Part shown: positions 8,874 through 16,511 of the stretch, piece by piece
Position numbering within the stretch: the stretch's first letter is position 1
How the letters are laid out: each line of letters starts with the position of its first letter
From: a bacterium
GTDB taxonomy: Bacteria; Bacillota; Clostridia; Lachnospirales; Lachnospiraceae
Assembly (NCBI GenBank): GCA_030524485.1
Contig: JAUNGR010000018.1
Coordinates: 1 to 32,393, forward strand
Direction of reading: 5' to 3'
DNA length: 32,393 nt
Made by a program: the position numbers and the translations under genes
Notes under the pieces: generated by a model
What the model saw: the letters and a program-made list of their open reading frames with translations, nothing else
What the model was told of the DNA's origin: nothing
Databases searched by the model: none

Positions 8874-9479
8874 ATGCTGAATGTTCTCTGGGCGGTTATG
8901 ATGGGCTTGGGTGTGCTGTGGGGAGCGGCACACGGAAATTTGGGGGCAGTGACGAATGCTGCCTTGGAAAGTGCAAAGGAGGCAGTGACGCTTTGTATTA
9001 CTATGTTAGGAATCCTATCTTTTTGGAATGGAATGTTGGAAATTGGGAGTCGGTCAGGGTTGATGGAGAAAATGGCAGAAAAATGTTCGCCCTGTCTTAG
9101 TTTTCTGTTTCCGGATTTGCCAAAGGGACATCCGGCACGAAAGGAGATAGCAGCCAATATGATAGCCAATATTCTGGGCTTGGGATGGGCGGCGACACCG
9201 GCGGGACTGAGAGCCATGCAGGAGCTTGAGAGGTTGGAGGAGGAGAGGCGAGATGGCTTTCCCAAGGGAACGGCAAACAACGAGATGTGTACCTTTTTGG
9301 TTCTCAATATCTCCTCGCTGCAGTTGTTGCCCATCACAATGATTGCGTATCGCAGCCAATATGGCAGCTTGAATCCGAGTGGAATTGTGGGGGCTGCCAT
9401 GCTTGCCACTTTGGTGAGTACGGCAGCAGGAGTGCTATTTTGTAAGCTGATGACCGCTTGGGGACACACGGAAAAATAA
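8874..9479 (+). CDS. spmA: Spore maturation protein A (nucleoside-recognition/Gate-domain membrane protein)
   Basis: The 201-residue protein matches SpmA: an N-terminal membrane helix, the amphipathic stretch GAVTNAALESAKEAVTLCI, helix LGILSFWNGMLEI, then PDLPKGHPARKEIAANMIANILGLGWAATPAG, and a C-terminal NNEMCTFLVLNISSLQLLP segment. In Bacillus, SpmA and SpmB together influence spore-core dehydration and heat resistance. ATG 8874 aligns with the family start, but it has no adjacent ribosome site because the upstream bases are the T-run of a hairpin. The usual partner spmB is not next door; it lies about 4 kb away on the other strand at 13447. Transcription from within the preceding MATE gene, read-through or leaderless initiation are all possible. 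Confidence 0.88.
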   Translation: MLNVLWAVMMGLGVLWGAAHGNLGAVTNAALESAKEAVTLCITMLGILSFWNGMLEIGSRSGLMEKMAEKCSPCLSFLFPDLPKGHPARKEIAANMIANILGLGWAATPAGLRAMQELERLEEERRDGFPKGTANNEMCTFLVLNISSLQLLPITMIAYRSQYGSLNPSGIVGAAMLATLVSTAAGVLFCKLMTAWGHTEK

Positions 9480-9560
9480 GTGGGATTTCCCAGTGCTTTT
9501 CTATGCTCTTAAGTACTAAAAATAAAGCGATTTTAGGGAAAAAATTGTCAATAACGTGGA

Positions 9561-9589
9561 TTGTAGAATTTAACCTTTTTTACTATAAT
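9561..9589 (+). promoter_or_regulatory. Sigma-A-type promoter of the second MATE gene
   Basis: TTGTAG (9561-9566) and TATAAT (9584-9589) are separated by 17 nt. The start codon of the MATE gene is 74 nt downstream of the -10 box. Confidence 0.75.
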
Positions 9590-9662
9590 GGGTTTCTGAA
9601 CGCAGAGGGAAAAGAAACAAAAATTAGGAAAAGAAAAAGAAAAAGGAGAAGGAGAAACGACC

Positions 9663-11066
9663 ATGCAAAAGGACATGACTTATGGGAATCCTGCCAAATT
9701 GATTATGGGGTTTACGTTTCCTATTTTTATCGGAAACATTTTTCAGCAGTTTTATAGTATGGCGGATACGGTTATTGTTGGAAAATTCGTTGGTACAACT
9801 GCATTGGCGGCGGTGGGGTCCACAGGTACCATTACATTTTTGATTATTGGTTTCCTGACAGGTCTTACAGCGGGCTTTACTGTCTTTCCGGCTCAGAGAT
9901 TTGGGGCGGGAGATATGAAAGCGATGCGAAAAAGCGTAGGTTCGGCGGCGGTGCTTTCCGGAATCATTTCTGTGATTATGACCGTTTTGAGTCTGCTGTG
10001 TATGAAACCTCTGCTTACGATTATGAATACGCCGGATGATATTTTTCAGGATGCGTATTCCTATATTATGATTATTTGTGCGGGGATTGTGGCACAGGTG
10101 CTGTATAACCTGTTGGCCAGTGTGTTGAGAGCTGTGGGAAATAGCAAAACACCTCTGTACTTTTTGATTCTGGCAGCTTTGTTAAATATTGTTTTGGATT
10201 TGGTATTTATCATTGTATTTCACATGGGGGCAGCCGGAGCTGCTTATGCGACGGTGATTTCTCAGGGTGTTTCTGGTGTTCTCTGCTTGGTATACATCAT
10301 TAAGGCTGTGCCGATATTGAAGCTGGAGAGGGAAGACTGGCATTTGGATTGGCATTTGGTGAAGCTGCAGGTAGGAGTTGGTTTTCCTATGGCTTTGCAG
10401 TATTCCATCACCGCAATTGGAACCATGATGGTGCAGTCCGCACTGAATATTTTGGGTTCCACAGCGGTGGCCGCCTTTACAGCGGCAAGTAAGATTGAGC
10501 AGGTGGTGACACAGGCCTATGTGGCAATGGGAACCACAATGGCAACGTATTGTGCACAGAATATGGGAGCCGGAAAGGTCGGACGTATCCGCAGAGGCTT
10601 CCGTTCCGCAACTTGGATGGGCTTTGCTTATTCCATCGTTGCCGGTGCATTGGTGATTTTTGTCGGAAAGTATTTGACTTATCTCTTTCTTTCCGATGTC
10701 ACCACAGAGATTTTGGATTATGTGAGTGTATATCTGCTTTGTGTCGGAGTATTTTTCATTCCTCTGACCATCGTAAACCTGTACCGAAACGGAATTCAAG
10801 GCATGGGCTATGGATTGCTGCCCATGATGGCCGGTGTCGCTGAACTGCTGGGAAGAGGCGTGGTGGCACTGATTGCTTCCGCAAACAGGAGCTATGTCGG
10901 TGTATGTCTGGCAAGCCCCTTTGCGTGGGTGCTGGCAGGAGCTCTGCTTTTGGTGGTATATTTCTATATCATAAAAACCTTGTCTAAGAATAAGAGACTG
11001 GATCACAGTCAAGAGGACGAGCAGGAGAAAACGGTGGAATACGAGAAAGCCTTTGCTGGACAATAA
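9663..11066 (+). CDS. MATE-family efflux transporter (second copy)
   Basis: The 467-residue membrane protein shows the MATE fold with about 12 helices. Characteristic pieces are GNIFQQFYSMADTVIVGKFV in helix 1, SVLRAVGNSKTPLYFLIL, LNIVLDLVFIIVFHMGAAGA and GIQGMGYGLLPMMAGVAELL. This branch (YeeO/NorM-like, common in Clostridia) is annotated as multidrug or unknown-substrate exporters. It has its own promoter and terminator and no linked regulator, so it appears to be a monocistronic unit. ATG 9663 follows a purine-rich AAAGGAG/AAGGAG stretch. The C-terminus ends in a charged cytosolic tail. Confidence 0.93.
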   Translation: MQKDMTYGNPAKLIMGFTFPIFIGNIFQQFYSMADTVIVGKFVGTTALAAVGSTGTITFLIIGFLTGLTAGFTVFPAQRFGAGDMKAMRKSVGSAAVLSGIISVIMTVLSLLCMKPLLTIMNTPDDIFQDAYSYIMIICAGIVAQVLYNLLASVLRAVGNSKTPLYFLILAALLNIVLDLVFIIVFHMGAAGAAYATVISQGVSGVLCLVYIIKAVPILKLEREDWHLDWHLVKLQVGVGFPMALQYSITAIGTMMVQSALNILGSTAVAAFTAASKIEQVVTQAYVAMGTTMATYCAQNMGAGKVGRIRRGFRSATWMGFAYSIVAGALVIFVGKYLTYLFLSDVTTEILDYVSVYLLCVGVFFIPLTIVNLYRNGIQGMGYGLLPMMAGVAELLGRGVVALIASANRSYVGVCLASPFAWVLAGALLLVVYFYIIKTLSKNKRLDHSQEDEQEKTVEYEKAFAGQ

Positions 11067-11072
11067 ATAGAG

Positions 11073-11115
11073 AAAAGGTATTCTGTGTGTGTTTCTGCCA
11101 CAGAATACCTTTTTT
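11073..11115. terminator. Bidirectional terminator between MATE and darA
   Basis: The stem AAAAGGTATTCTGTG / CACAGAATACCTTTT has an 11-nt loop, an A-run on the left and a T-run on the right. It can terminate both the rightward MATE transcript and the leftward darA transcript. Confidence 0.9.
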
Positions 11116-11126
11116 AATATGTTGTT

Positions 11127-11462
11127 TTATACTTTCTCGAAACGGTCTACATTGACAACGAAGATAACCGCACCGCCCACATCAACGGAGAGGGGCATTG
11201 CCATGTAACTGGTCTGCATCGGAACGCCGGGGGCGTAAGGCGTGTTATACACAACCTGTTTACGGGTGCCGCAGTTCTCACGAATGATACGGATGATGGA
11301 ATCAATCTTTTCATCCTCTGCACCAATCAACAGAGTGGTATTTCCTTTGCGAAGAAATCCGCCGGTGGAAGCAAGACGAGTAACACTAAACTTATTTTCG
11401 TTCAGTTTTTTGGTAACACGAACTTCATCATCAGGTTGAATAATAGCATAAACAATTTTCAT
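11127..11462 (-). CDS. darA: Cyclic-di-AMP receptor, PII-like (DarA/PstA)
   Basis: The 111-residue protein matches the DarA/PstA (YaaQ) family of PII-like signal proteins that bind cyclic di-AMP as trimers. It has the conserved KFSVTRLASTGGFLRKGNTTLLIGAEDEKID block, with the Thr/Gly/Gly motif that contacts the nucleotide, and the C-terminal GGAVIFVVNVDRFEKV strand. The large loop of classical nitrogen PII proteins is replaced by YNTPYAPGVPMQTSYM. The start is preceded by GGGGGAAG at normal spacing. It is monocistronic and divergent from the FabT-like gene. Its output partner is unknown in most species. Confidence 0.93.
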   Translation of the reverse strand: MKIVYAIIQPDDEVRVTKKLNENKFSVTRLASTGGFLRKGNTTLLIGAEDEKIDSIIRIIRENCGTRKQVVYNTPYAPGVPMQTSYMAMPLSVDVGGAVIFVVNVDRFEKV

Positions 11463-11488
11463 AGAATTCTTCCCCCTTATGTTTTTCC

Positions 11489-11517
11489 AATTGCGGTTGC
11501 TTGATGCAATAGCAATT
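11489..11517 (-). promoter_or_regulatory. Dyad/hairpin in the darA 5' leader
   Basis: Read on the plus strand, AATTGC 11489-11494 pairs with GCAATT 11512-11517, and TTGC 11497-11500 with GCAA 11506-11509, around a 5-nt loop with one 2x2 internal loop. It sits in the untranslated leader just downstream of the darA -10 box. It could be an operator or an RNA hairpin; the sequence does not decide. Confidence 0.5.
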
Positions 11518-11524
11518 TTACCTT

Positions 11525-11553
11525 ATTATACGAGAAAAACAGGAGAATTACAA
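11525..11553 (-). promoter_or_regulatory. darA promoter
   Basis: On the minus strand TTGTAA (plus positions 11548-11553) and a perfect TATAAT (11525-11530) are spaced by 17 nt. The leader to the darA ATG is about 55 nt. Confidence 0.78.
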
Positions 11554-11629
11554 GTAAAATTTTCTTAAGAAGTCATGAAAATTCAGATAATACAGAGCCG
11601 CTTTGTTTGCTTACACGCAATTCCTTTCC

Positions 11630-11658
11630 TTGCACCCATTGTCGGAGTATTGTATAAT
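11630..11658 (+). promoter_or_regulatory. Promoter of the FabT-like regulator gene
   Basis: TTGCAC (11630-11635) and TATAAT (11653-11658) are spaced by 17 nt. The leader to the TTG start at 11793 is about 130 nt and shows no convincing hairpin. With the divergent darA promoter it fills the 330-nt gap between the two genes. Confidence 0.72.
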
Positions 11659-11792
11659 AAGGATTGACTAACAAAGACGAAAAATAAGGAAAATAAGAGA
11701 CATAGAGACGGAACAAGAGCCGTGCGGATAGGTCAGCACAGGGATAAAAGAGAATGAGAGAGAACAAAGGACAGTAAGTGGGAGGGAATAGA

Positions 11793-12245
11793 TTGGATAA
11801 TTATGAGACCTTAAATGAGATATTGGTGAATTTGTTTCGAGATATTATGGATATTGAGCAGAAAGCGATTATCACCCCTGAATTTTCAGATATTACCAAT
11901 AATGATATGCATGTAATTGAGGCAATTGGGATGGACAAACCTAAAAATATGTCAACCATTGCCAAGTCCTTATCGGTCACGGTGGGAACGCTCACGATAG
12001 CGATGAACAGTCTGGTGAAAAAGGGCTATGTTCATCGAGAGAGAAGCGAGGAAGACCGACGGGTGGTATATATTTCCCTGTCGGATAGAGGAAAAAGAGC
12101 CTATCGGCATCATGCAAAGTTCCATCAGGAGATGATACAGTCCATTCTGGAATATATGGAGCCGAAGGAGACAGAGGTGTTGGTGCGGGCATTGACGAAG
12201 TTGAATCAGTGGTTTCGAGAGCACCAGAAGGAGAATGAGAGTTAG
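11793..12245 (+). CDS. fabT: FabT-like MarR-family regulator
   Basis: This 150-residue MarR-family protein resembles FabT, the streptococcal repressor of type II fatty-acid synthesis, along its length: LNEILVNLFRDIMDIEQ, ITNNDMHVIEAIG, the recognition region SLSVTVGTLTIAMNSLVKKG, the wing RSEEDRRVVYISLSDRG and AYRHHAKFHQEMI. FabT binds DNA better with long-chain acyl-ACP. TTG 11793 is favoured as start because GGGAGGG (11780-11786) is correctly spaced; a GTG at 11778 lies in front of that site. In streptococci fabT is inside the fab cluster, whereas here it is about 5 kb after it and next to lrgAB. Regulation of the fab operon is inferred from homology only. Confidence 0.82.
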   Translation: MDNYETLNEILVNLFRDIMDIEQKAIITPEFSDITNNDMHVIEAIGMDKPKNMSTIAKSLSVTVGTLTIAMNSLVKKGYVHRERSEEDRRVVYISLSDRGKRAYRHHAKFHQEMIQSILEYMEPKETEVLVRALTKLNQWFREHQKENES

Positions 12246-12267
12246 GGAGAAAAAGAACTTTTTCCCC
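12245..12267 (+). promoter_or_regulatory. Short hairpin between fabT-like gene and lrgA
   Basis: GAAAAAG pairs with CTTTTTC across an AA loop, extended by GGG/CCC with one bulged A. It lacks a downstream T-run, so it is at best a weak terminator or attenuator, allowing read-through into lrgAB. Confidence 0.4.
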
Positions 12268-12314
12268 CCAACATCATAAAAGATAGAACAAGAAAGAGAG
12301 GATTTTCAGGTGAA

Positions 12315-12680
12315 ATGAAACTTTTAAAACAGGTTGCCATTATTTTTTCGATTTGCTGGGTCAGTGAGATTGTGGAGCAGCTGTTGCCTTTCTCCTTTCC
12401 GGCAAGTGTAATCGGCATGATTTTGCTCTTTGTATTTTTGTTGAGCGGTGGATTGAAGATTGCTCATATTCAGGAAAAATCAGATTTTTTGCTTTCCAAT
12501 ATGGCATTTTTCTTCATTCCGGCAGGAGTCAGTGTGATGAACTATTTTGATGTGTTGAAAAGTTCGGCACTTCCGCTTCTGCTGGTCTGTGTCCTGACCA
12601 CGGTGATTACCTTTGCGGCGACGGCGGGGGGTGTGAAACTAACGCTCTGTCTGATGCAGCAAAAGAGAAAAAAGAAATAA
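12315..12680 (+). CDS. lrgA: LrgA/CidA-family holin-like membrane protein
   Basis: The 121-residue protein has four hydrophobic segments and the CidA/LrgA hallmarks: LLPFSFPASVIGMILLFVFLLSG, then the helix FLLSNMAFFFIPAGVSVMNYFD. LrgA and LrgB act as a pair; they have been linked to control of autolysis and, in several bacteria, to pyruvate or glycolate transport. The basic C-terminal tail (QQKRKKK) fits a cytosolic end. It is followed after 36 nt by lrgB. The upstream FabT-like gene is 70 nt away on the same strand and may be co-transcribed. Confidence 0.92.
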   Translation: MKLLKQVAIIFSICWVSEIVEQLLPFSFPASVIGMILLFVFLLSGGLKIAHIQEKSDFLLSNMAFFFIPAGVSVMNYFDVLKSSALPLLLVCVLTTVITFAATAGGVKLTLCLMQQKRKKK

Positions 12681-12716
12681 GAAACAAGAAACAAGAGAAA
12701 GGAAAGGGTGGACAGA

Positions 12717-13397
12717 ATGTTAGAGTTGACAGCATCTCCTTTTTTTGGAATTGCGTTGAGTATTATTGCATTTTTTATTGGAGAGAAGATTCAGAAAAAA
12801 ACCGGATTTGCCATTTGCAATCCGCTGATTATTGCGATTGTTCTTGTGATCGCTGTGCTTTCTATTTTTGGTATTTCTTATGAGTCTTATAATGTCGGTG
12901 GGACAATTATCAATATGTTTTTGGCTCCGGCGACAGCCTGTCTGGCGGTTTCCGTCTACACAAAAATTCAGATTTTAAAAGAAAATTGGCTGCCGATTGT
13001 TGTGGGCTGTACGGTGGGGTCTTTGGCTTCCATGGGCAGTGCCTATCTGCTCTGCCATCTATTTGGACTGGACGATGCCGTGGTGGTTTCTATGATACCA
13101 AAATCTGTGACCACCCCGATTGCGGTGGGAATCTCGACCTCTCACGGGGGGATTGCATCCATCACGGTGGTGGCGGTGATTTTTACAGGGATTTTTGGTA
13201 ACATAGCGGCTCCCTTTCTCATCCGTCTGTTTCGAGTGAAGGATGCCATGACGGCGGGACTCAGCATAGGAGCCTGCAGCCATGCGGTGGGAACCTCAAA
13301 GGCCATTGAGCTGGGGGAGACGGAAGGAGCCATGAGTGGATTGGCCATCGGAGTCTGTGGCATTATCACGGTGCTGTTTTCCCTGTTTCTCCACTGA
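12717..13397 (+). CDS. lrgB: LrgB/CidB-family membrane protein
   Basis: LrgB is the larger partner of LrgA. The 226-residue protein has several hydrophobic helices and the family signatures FLAPATACLAVSVYTKIQ, the stretch SMIPKSVTTPIAVGIS and GACSHAVGTSKAIELGETEG. ATG 12717 is chosen over the in-frame GTG at 12708 because GGAAAGG (12700-12706) is well spaced from the ATG and abuts the GTG. No terminator follows before the convergent spmB gene only 50 nt away; the first plus-strand candidate is the dyad at 14041-14105, beyond spmB, so lrgAB read-through would run antisense to spmB. Confidence 0.93.
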   Translation: MLELTASPFFGIALSIIAFFIGEKIQKKTGFAICNPLIIAIVLVIAVLSIFGISYESYNVGGTIINMFLAPATACLAVSVYTKIQILKENWLPIVVGCTVGSLASMGSAYLLCHLFGLDDAVVVSMIPKSVTTPIAVGISTSHGGIASITVVAVIFTGIFGNIAAPFLIRLFRVKDAMTAGLSIGACSHAVGTSKAIELGETEGAMSGLAIGVCGIITVLFSLFLH

Positions 13398-13446
13398 GTG
13401 GGATGGGAGGCGGAACCGGCTGCTTCGTCTGTTTGGAGCTTTCGTG

Positions 13447-14019
13447 CTAGAATACTAGGAGAAGGCTGGCAGCGAGTCCGGCAGCAGTGGAAAATAGGGC
13501 TCCGGCGAGAGTCCAGCGGGTTTTGCTCACCTTGACGCTCAAAAAATAGACACTCATGGTATAAAATACGGTCTCGGTGCAGCTCATCAATATGGAGGCG
13601 GCAAGACCGATGGGCGAGTCCGGTCCATATGTTTTAAAAAGGTCGAAGAGCAGTCCCAAAGCGGCGGAGTTTGAGATGAGTCGCACCAAAACGAGGGGAA
13701 TGAGAGGCTCGGGAAGATGCAAGAAAGCCGCCGGTATTTGGAGGCATTGTCCCAAGAAATCCAAAAAGCCAGAGGCACGGAGCACGCCAATGGCACTCAT
13801 CAGTCCAAGCAGAGTGGGGAAGATACCAACTACCGTCTTCATGCCTTCTCGTGCCCCATCCGTAAAATCGTCAAATACCGGTCGTTTGGAGCGAATGCCA
13901 AAGCCTATGATAGCAAATAAGAGCAGAGGCAAAAGGCTGTCGGAAAGCAGTTGTATCCCGTTTGTAAAGGAAGTCATAGTAGGGGTAGCAGAGGCAGTGG
14001 TCGTAGAAATAGCAAGCAT
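13447..14019 (-). CDS. spmB: Spore maturation protein B (SpmB)
   Basis: The protein matches SpmB, the partner of SpmA: LLPLLLFAIIGFGI, then VFDDFTDGAREGMKTVVGIFPTLLGLMSAIGVLRASG, PLVLVRLISNSAALGLL and SILMSCTETVFYTMSVYFLS. The start is uncertain. The longest frame begins at a GTG (14049) inside a hairpin stem. ATG 14019 has a weak TAGG site five bases upstream and is used here. ATG 13977 (MTSFTNGIQLL) best matches the usual N-terminus. The extra residues before it are a Ser/Thr/Ala-rich stretch not usual for the family. It is downstream of the DUF885 lipoprotein gene on the same strand and separated from spmA by about 4 kb. Confidence 0.87.
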   Translation of the reverse strand: MLAISTTTASATPTMTSFTNGIQLLSDSLLPLLLFAIIGFGIRSKRPVFDDFTDGAREGMKTVVGIFPTLLGLMSAIGVLRASGFLDFLGQCLQIPAAFLHLPEPLIPLVLVRLISNSAALGLLFDLFKTYGPDSPIGLAASILMSCTETVFYTMSVYFLSVKVSKTRWTLAGALFSTAAGLAASLLLVF

Positions 14020-14040
14020 AGACCTAGCAAGGATAGAAGC

Positions 14041-14105
14041 AGCCCTCACATTCTGAAACAGAGGAAACCTTGTTTTCTTTGCTGTCAGTATATGAGGGCT
14101 TTTGT
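14041..14105. terminator. Long-loop dyad between the DUF885 gene and spmB
   Basis: AGCCCTCA (14041-14048) and TGAGGGCT (14093-14100) form an 8-bp stem, with an inner CTG/CAG pairing. On the plus strand TTTTGTT follows, so it could stop rightward read-through from lrgAB. On the minus strand there is no T-run, and it would appear as a hairpin overlapping the GTG that opens the longest spmB frame. Confidence 0.45.
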
Positions 14106-14109
14106 TGAC

Positions 14110-15948
14110 TTATGCTTTTTGGGAGAGCAGCCAAGAATTAAAATATTGGCGAATGACACGGAAGCTTGCCGGTGCCATATCCAAGAGAAAGGTGTGGAAT
14201 TCTTTGATATCAAAGTTATCTCCCAACTCTTTTTCGGCCGTCTCTTTTAGGTCCATAATCTCCAGATAGCCGGTGTAGTACGTCAGATAGTTCGCCGGAC
14301 AATCCACCATGCTGTAAAACATATCTTCTGCAACTGCGGCATCGTCGATGCCGTAATTGTTGTTGAGATAGTCTGCCACATCGTTTTTGTCCCAGTTTTT
14401 ATAGTTGACGTTGTAGTCAAGCAGAGCACTCAAACCCAGAATGGCAGCGGAATTGTGAGCCAAAAGCTGCTGCAAATCGGAATGTAAGCCGTTGTCAAAG
14501 GAATAGGAGTAGTATTCGGAGTAAGTAGCCCAACCCTCAATGTAACCGGAGCAGGAGAGAATGCGTGTCAGCGGAGAGCGATTCTTCTGCATATAGTAAA
14601 GGGTTTGATAGAGGTGGCCGGGCATTCCCTCGTGAGCGAGAGTGCTGTACAGGGAAGTGGTTTGGTTGACCGATTGTCGGTTGATGTAAATGGTGTTGTT
14701 TTGCAGGTCATCAATCGGCGGAAGCAGGAAGAAAGCGGGGCTTAAGGAGGATTCTAAGGCCTTCGGAACGTATTTGAGAGTCAAAGTGGAGGAAGAATCC
14801 GCAAGGGCTGGGAAGTCCTCGGTCATCTCTGCCTGTAGATTGCTGAGGATATCCGTAGGCTCTGAGACGGAGTACAGGTAGGAATTCATCTGTTCTCTCA
14901 AATCGGGGTTAGCAGTCACCATCTTGGATATGGTTCTCAAATCGGAATCCAAACGGACCTGCAATTGTTTGTAGAGTTCTTCCATTGAGTAGGAGGTTCC
15001 GGTTTCGCTCTTGACAAGGTATTCGTAATATTCTTTTCCGTCAGGAAACGCACAGAGACCGCCGCTGTTGCCTCCTTTTCCTTTCAATGCCGTCAACTCG
15101 TCTATGAGGCTTTGGTAGGCAGGAATAAAAACTTCCGTGATGACCTTTGTGTTTTGCTCCAGATACTTCTCTTTTTCTTCTGCACTCAAATCCGAGAGCT
15201 GCGAAATCCTCTCCTCAAAGGTTTCCGTGAGGGGGTGGCTAGCAGGTGCGGTCATAGAAGCCTCACAGGAAGCAATGATGCGGTCTATGGAGCCGTCATC
15301 CAAGCCCAAACCAGCCTCTGTTTTTTGGCGTTCAAAGGCCATAATCTCCTGAAAAAGGCTGGGCACTGCCTCCAAAAGAGAGAGATATTCCTCTGCCTCT
15401 TCCTTGGAAGCGATGCGGTACTCGGACAGCAAAATCGGAAGCTGGGCCTGAACGCCTATGGTTTCGGACAGAGGCTGGGAGTAGAGTTCCAGTCCCTTTG
15501 CGGGAAGGGAGACCTCCAGATAATCTCTCAAAAGGGCATAGAGGAACTGTTGGTCTGAGGTGAGACGATTGTAGGAAATCTGGTTTAGGGTATCAAAGAG
15601 CATTTGAAGATGGTCGGACTCTTCCTGAAGTTTCACCAAAGAATATTCTCCAAAGGGGGAAGCGGTGGAGCGAATCCCATAAGCCTCGGGGTCTTTCAGA
15701 AGAAAATGAAGATAGAGAGAAGAAGATTGAGCGGCATCGCAAAAAATGGCATTGGCAAGCTCATCAAATTCTCTCTGCACCTGCAAAGACTCCTCATCCG
15801 ATTTATCGTAGGATAGGTACTCGCTGTCTGTTTCTTCCTGCAAAGGGAGAGAATCCCCTTGGGGAGCCGTGCCCAAGGAACAGGCACTCAAGGGCAGAAG
15901 GAGGCACAGACAGAGCAAAAGGGGGAGTAAAAAGTTTCTTTTTGGCAT
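14110..15948 (-). CDS. DUF885-family lipoprotein, putative metallopeptidase
   Basis: This 612-residue protein starts with a lipoprotein signal peptide: Lys/Arg, hydrophobic core, lipobox LSAC with Cys23 as the lipidation site. It should be anchored outside the cell membrane. The rest matches the DUF885 family; its hallmark AHEGMPGHLYQ near residue 438 carries a zinc-binding-like HExxxH-type arrangement, followed by GYIEGWATYSEYYS. DUF885 proteins are thought to be zinc carboxypeptidase-like enzymes; the substrate here is unknown. ATG 15948 has a perfect GGAGG seven bases upstream; an in-frame upstream ATG at 15987 would disrupt the signal peptide. Confidence 0.88.
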   Translation of the reverse strand: MPKRNFLLPLLLCLCLLLPLSACSLGTAPQGDSLPLQEETDSEYLSYDKSDEESLQVQREFDELANAIFCDAAQSSSLYLHFLLKDPEAYGIRSTASPFGEYSLVKLQEESDHLQMLFDTLNQISYNRLTSDQQFLYALLRDYLEVSLPAKGLELYSQPLSETIGVQAQLPILLSEYRIASKEEAEEYLSLLEAVPSLFQEIMAFERQKTEAGLGLDDGSIDRIIASCEASMTAPASHPLTETFEERISQLSDLSAEEKEKYLEQNTKVITEVFIPAYQSLIDELTALKGKGGNSGGLCAFPDGKEYYEYLVKSETGTSYSMEELYKQLQVRLDSDLRTISKMVTANPDLREQMNSYLYSVSEPTDILSNLQAEMTEDFPALADSSSTLTLKYVPKALESSLSPAFFLLPPIDDLQNNTIYINRQSVNQTTSLYSTLAHEGMPGHLYQTLYYMQKNRSPLTRILSCSGYIEGWATYSEYYSYSFDNGLHSDLQQLLAHNSAAILGLSALLDYNVNYKNWDKNDVADYLNNNYGIDDAAVAEDMFYSMVDCPANYLTYYTGYLEIMDLKETAEKELGDNFDIKEFHTFLLDMAPASFRVIRQYFNSWLLSQKA

Positions 15949-16030
15949 AATAAAACCTCCGTGTTCAATCAAAAGATATAGGGGCATTTTGCAACGATAT
16001 GTGCTGGACGTATGTCCCCCTGTCCACTGA

Positions 16031-16071
16031 CGCTATCTTTGCATTATAGCGTAATTATTTGCAGTTTACAA
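16031..16071 (-). promoter_or_regulatory. Promoter of the DUF885 gene with overlapping dyad
   Basis: On the minus strand TTGTAA (plus 16066-16071) and TATAAT (16043-16048) are spaced by 17 nt. The -10 box lies in the left arm of a dyad CGCTAT / ATAGCG spanning 16031-16051, an attractive operator for an unidentified repressor. The leader is about 85 nt. Confidence 0.72.
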
Positions 16072-16157
16072 GGATACAAAAAGGACTTTTGCCCCTGCCT
16101 TATTTTACGAAAAAAAAGAAGGGGATATTCCTATTCCCAAAAAGGAGAAAAAGGGGA

Positions 16158-16511
16158 TTGACAAAATTTGGAAAAAGTAGCATAATAAGAAATATAAAAA
16201 CGCAAGAATCTTAAGCATAAACAAAAATGGATGTATCCACGGATGCTAAGCATCTTCTGTAAGTTTTGTCTCTTTAGAAATAACATGAGAGAGGGCTTAT
16301 CTGTATCAATCAAATTCATGTATCTATTATTTTTCAACGTTGGTTTTATACGAGTTCTTATATTTTCCCATTTGTAAGGGCAGGAATTTACATTTGCATC
16401 CGGACTGCTTGGAAGCGGGACAGAGCAGGGGCACTTGTAATAGCACGAAAGGACATCTGCATAGACTGAGAAAGGAAGGGGAGAAAAATCGAGTATACGC
16501 AAACACAAAAA
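16158..16511 (+). promoter_or_regulatory. tad operon promoter and long leader
   Basis: A consensus TTGACA (16158-16163), 17-nt spacer and CATAAT (16181-16186) start a leader of about 320 nt before the first tad gene. Inside are a perfect short dyad GATGC-TAA-GCATC near 16241-16253, a TCTC/GAGA hairpin near 16270-16293, and a CTGCT/AGCAG dyad near 16406-16429. No open frame of note is present. I could not match it to a known riboswitch; the c-di-GMP class I core is absent. The length suggests regulation at the RNA level. Confidence 0.55.

Noticed and set aside
10182-11063. Minus-strand open frame of about 290 codons opposite the second MATE gene
   Set aside because: Rich in His, Ser, Gln and Cys with no recognisable domain, no ribosome site, and fully inside a strong MATE coding region; another antisense shadow.
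7399-11066. Recent tandem duplication of MATE transporters
   Set aside because: The two proteins share only the family pattern; sequence, regulation and flanks differ, pointing to separate origins.
16190-16511. Cyclic-di-GMP riboswitch in the tad leader
   Set aside because: Pilus genes are common targets, but the conserved class I core and a class II pseudoknot could not be found; a local GGGCACTTG match alone is not enough.
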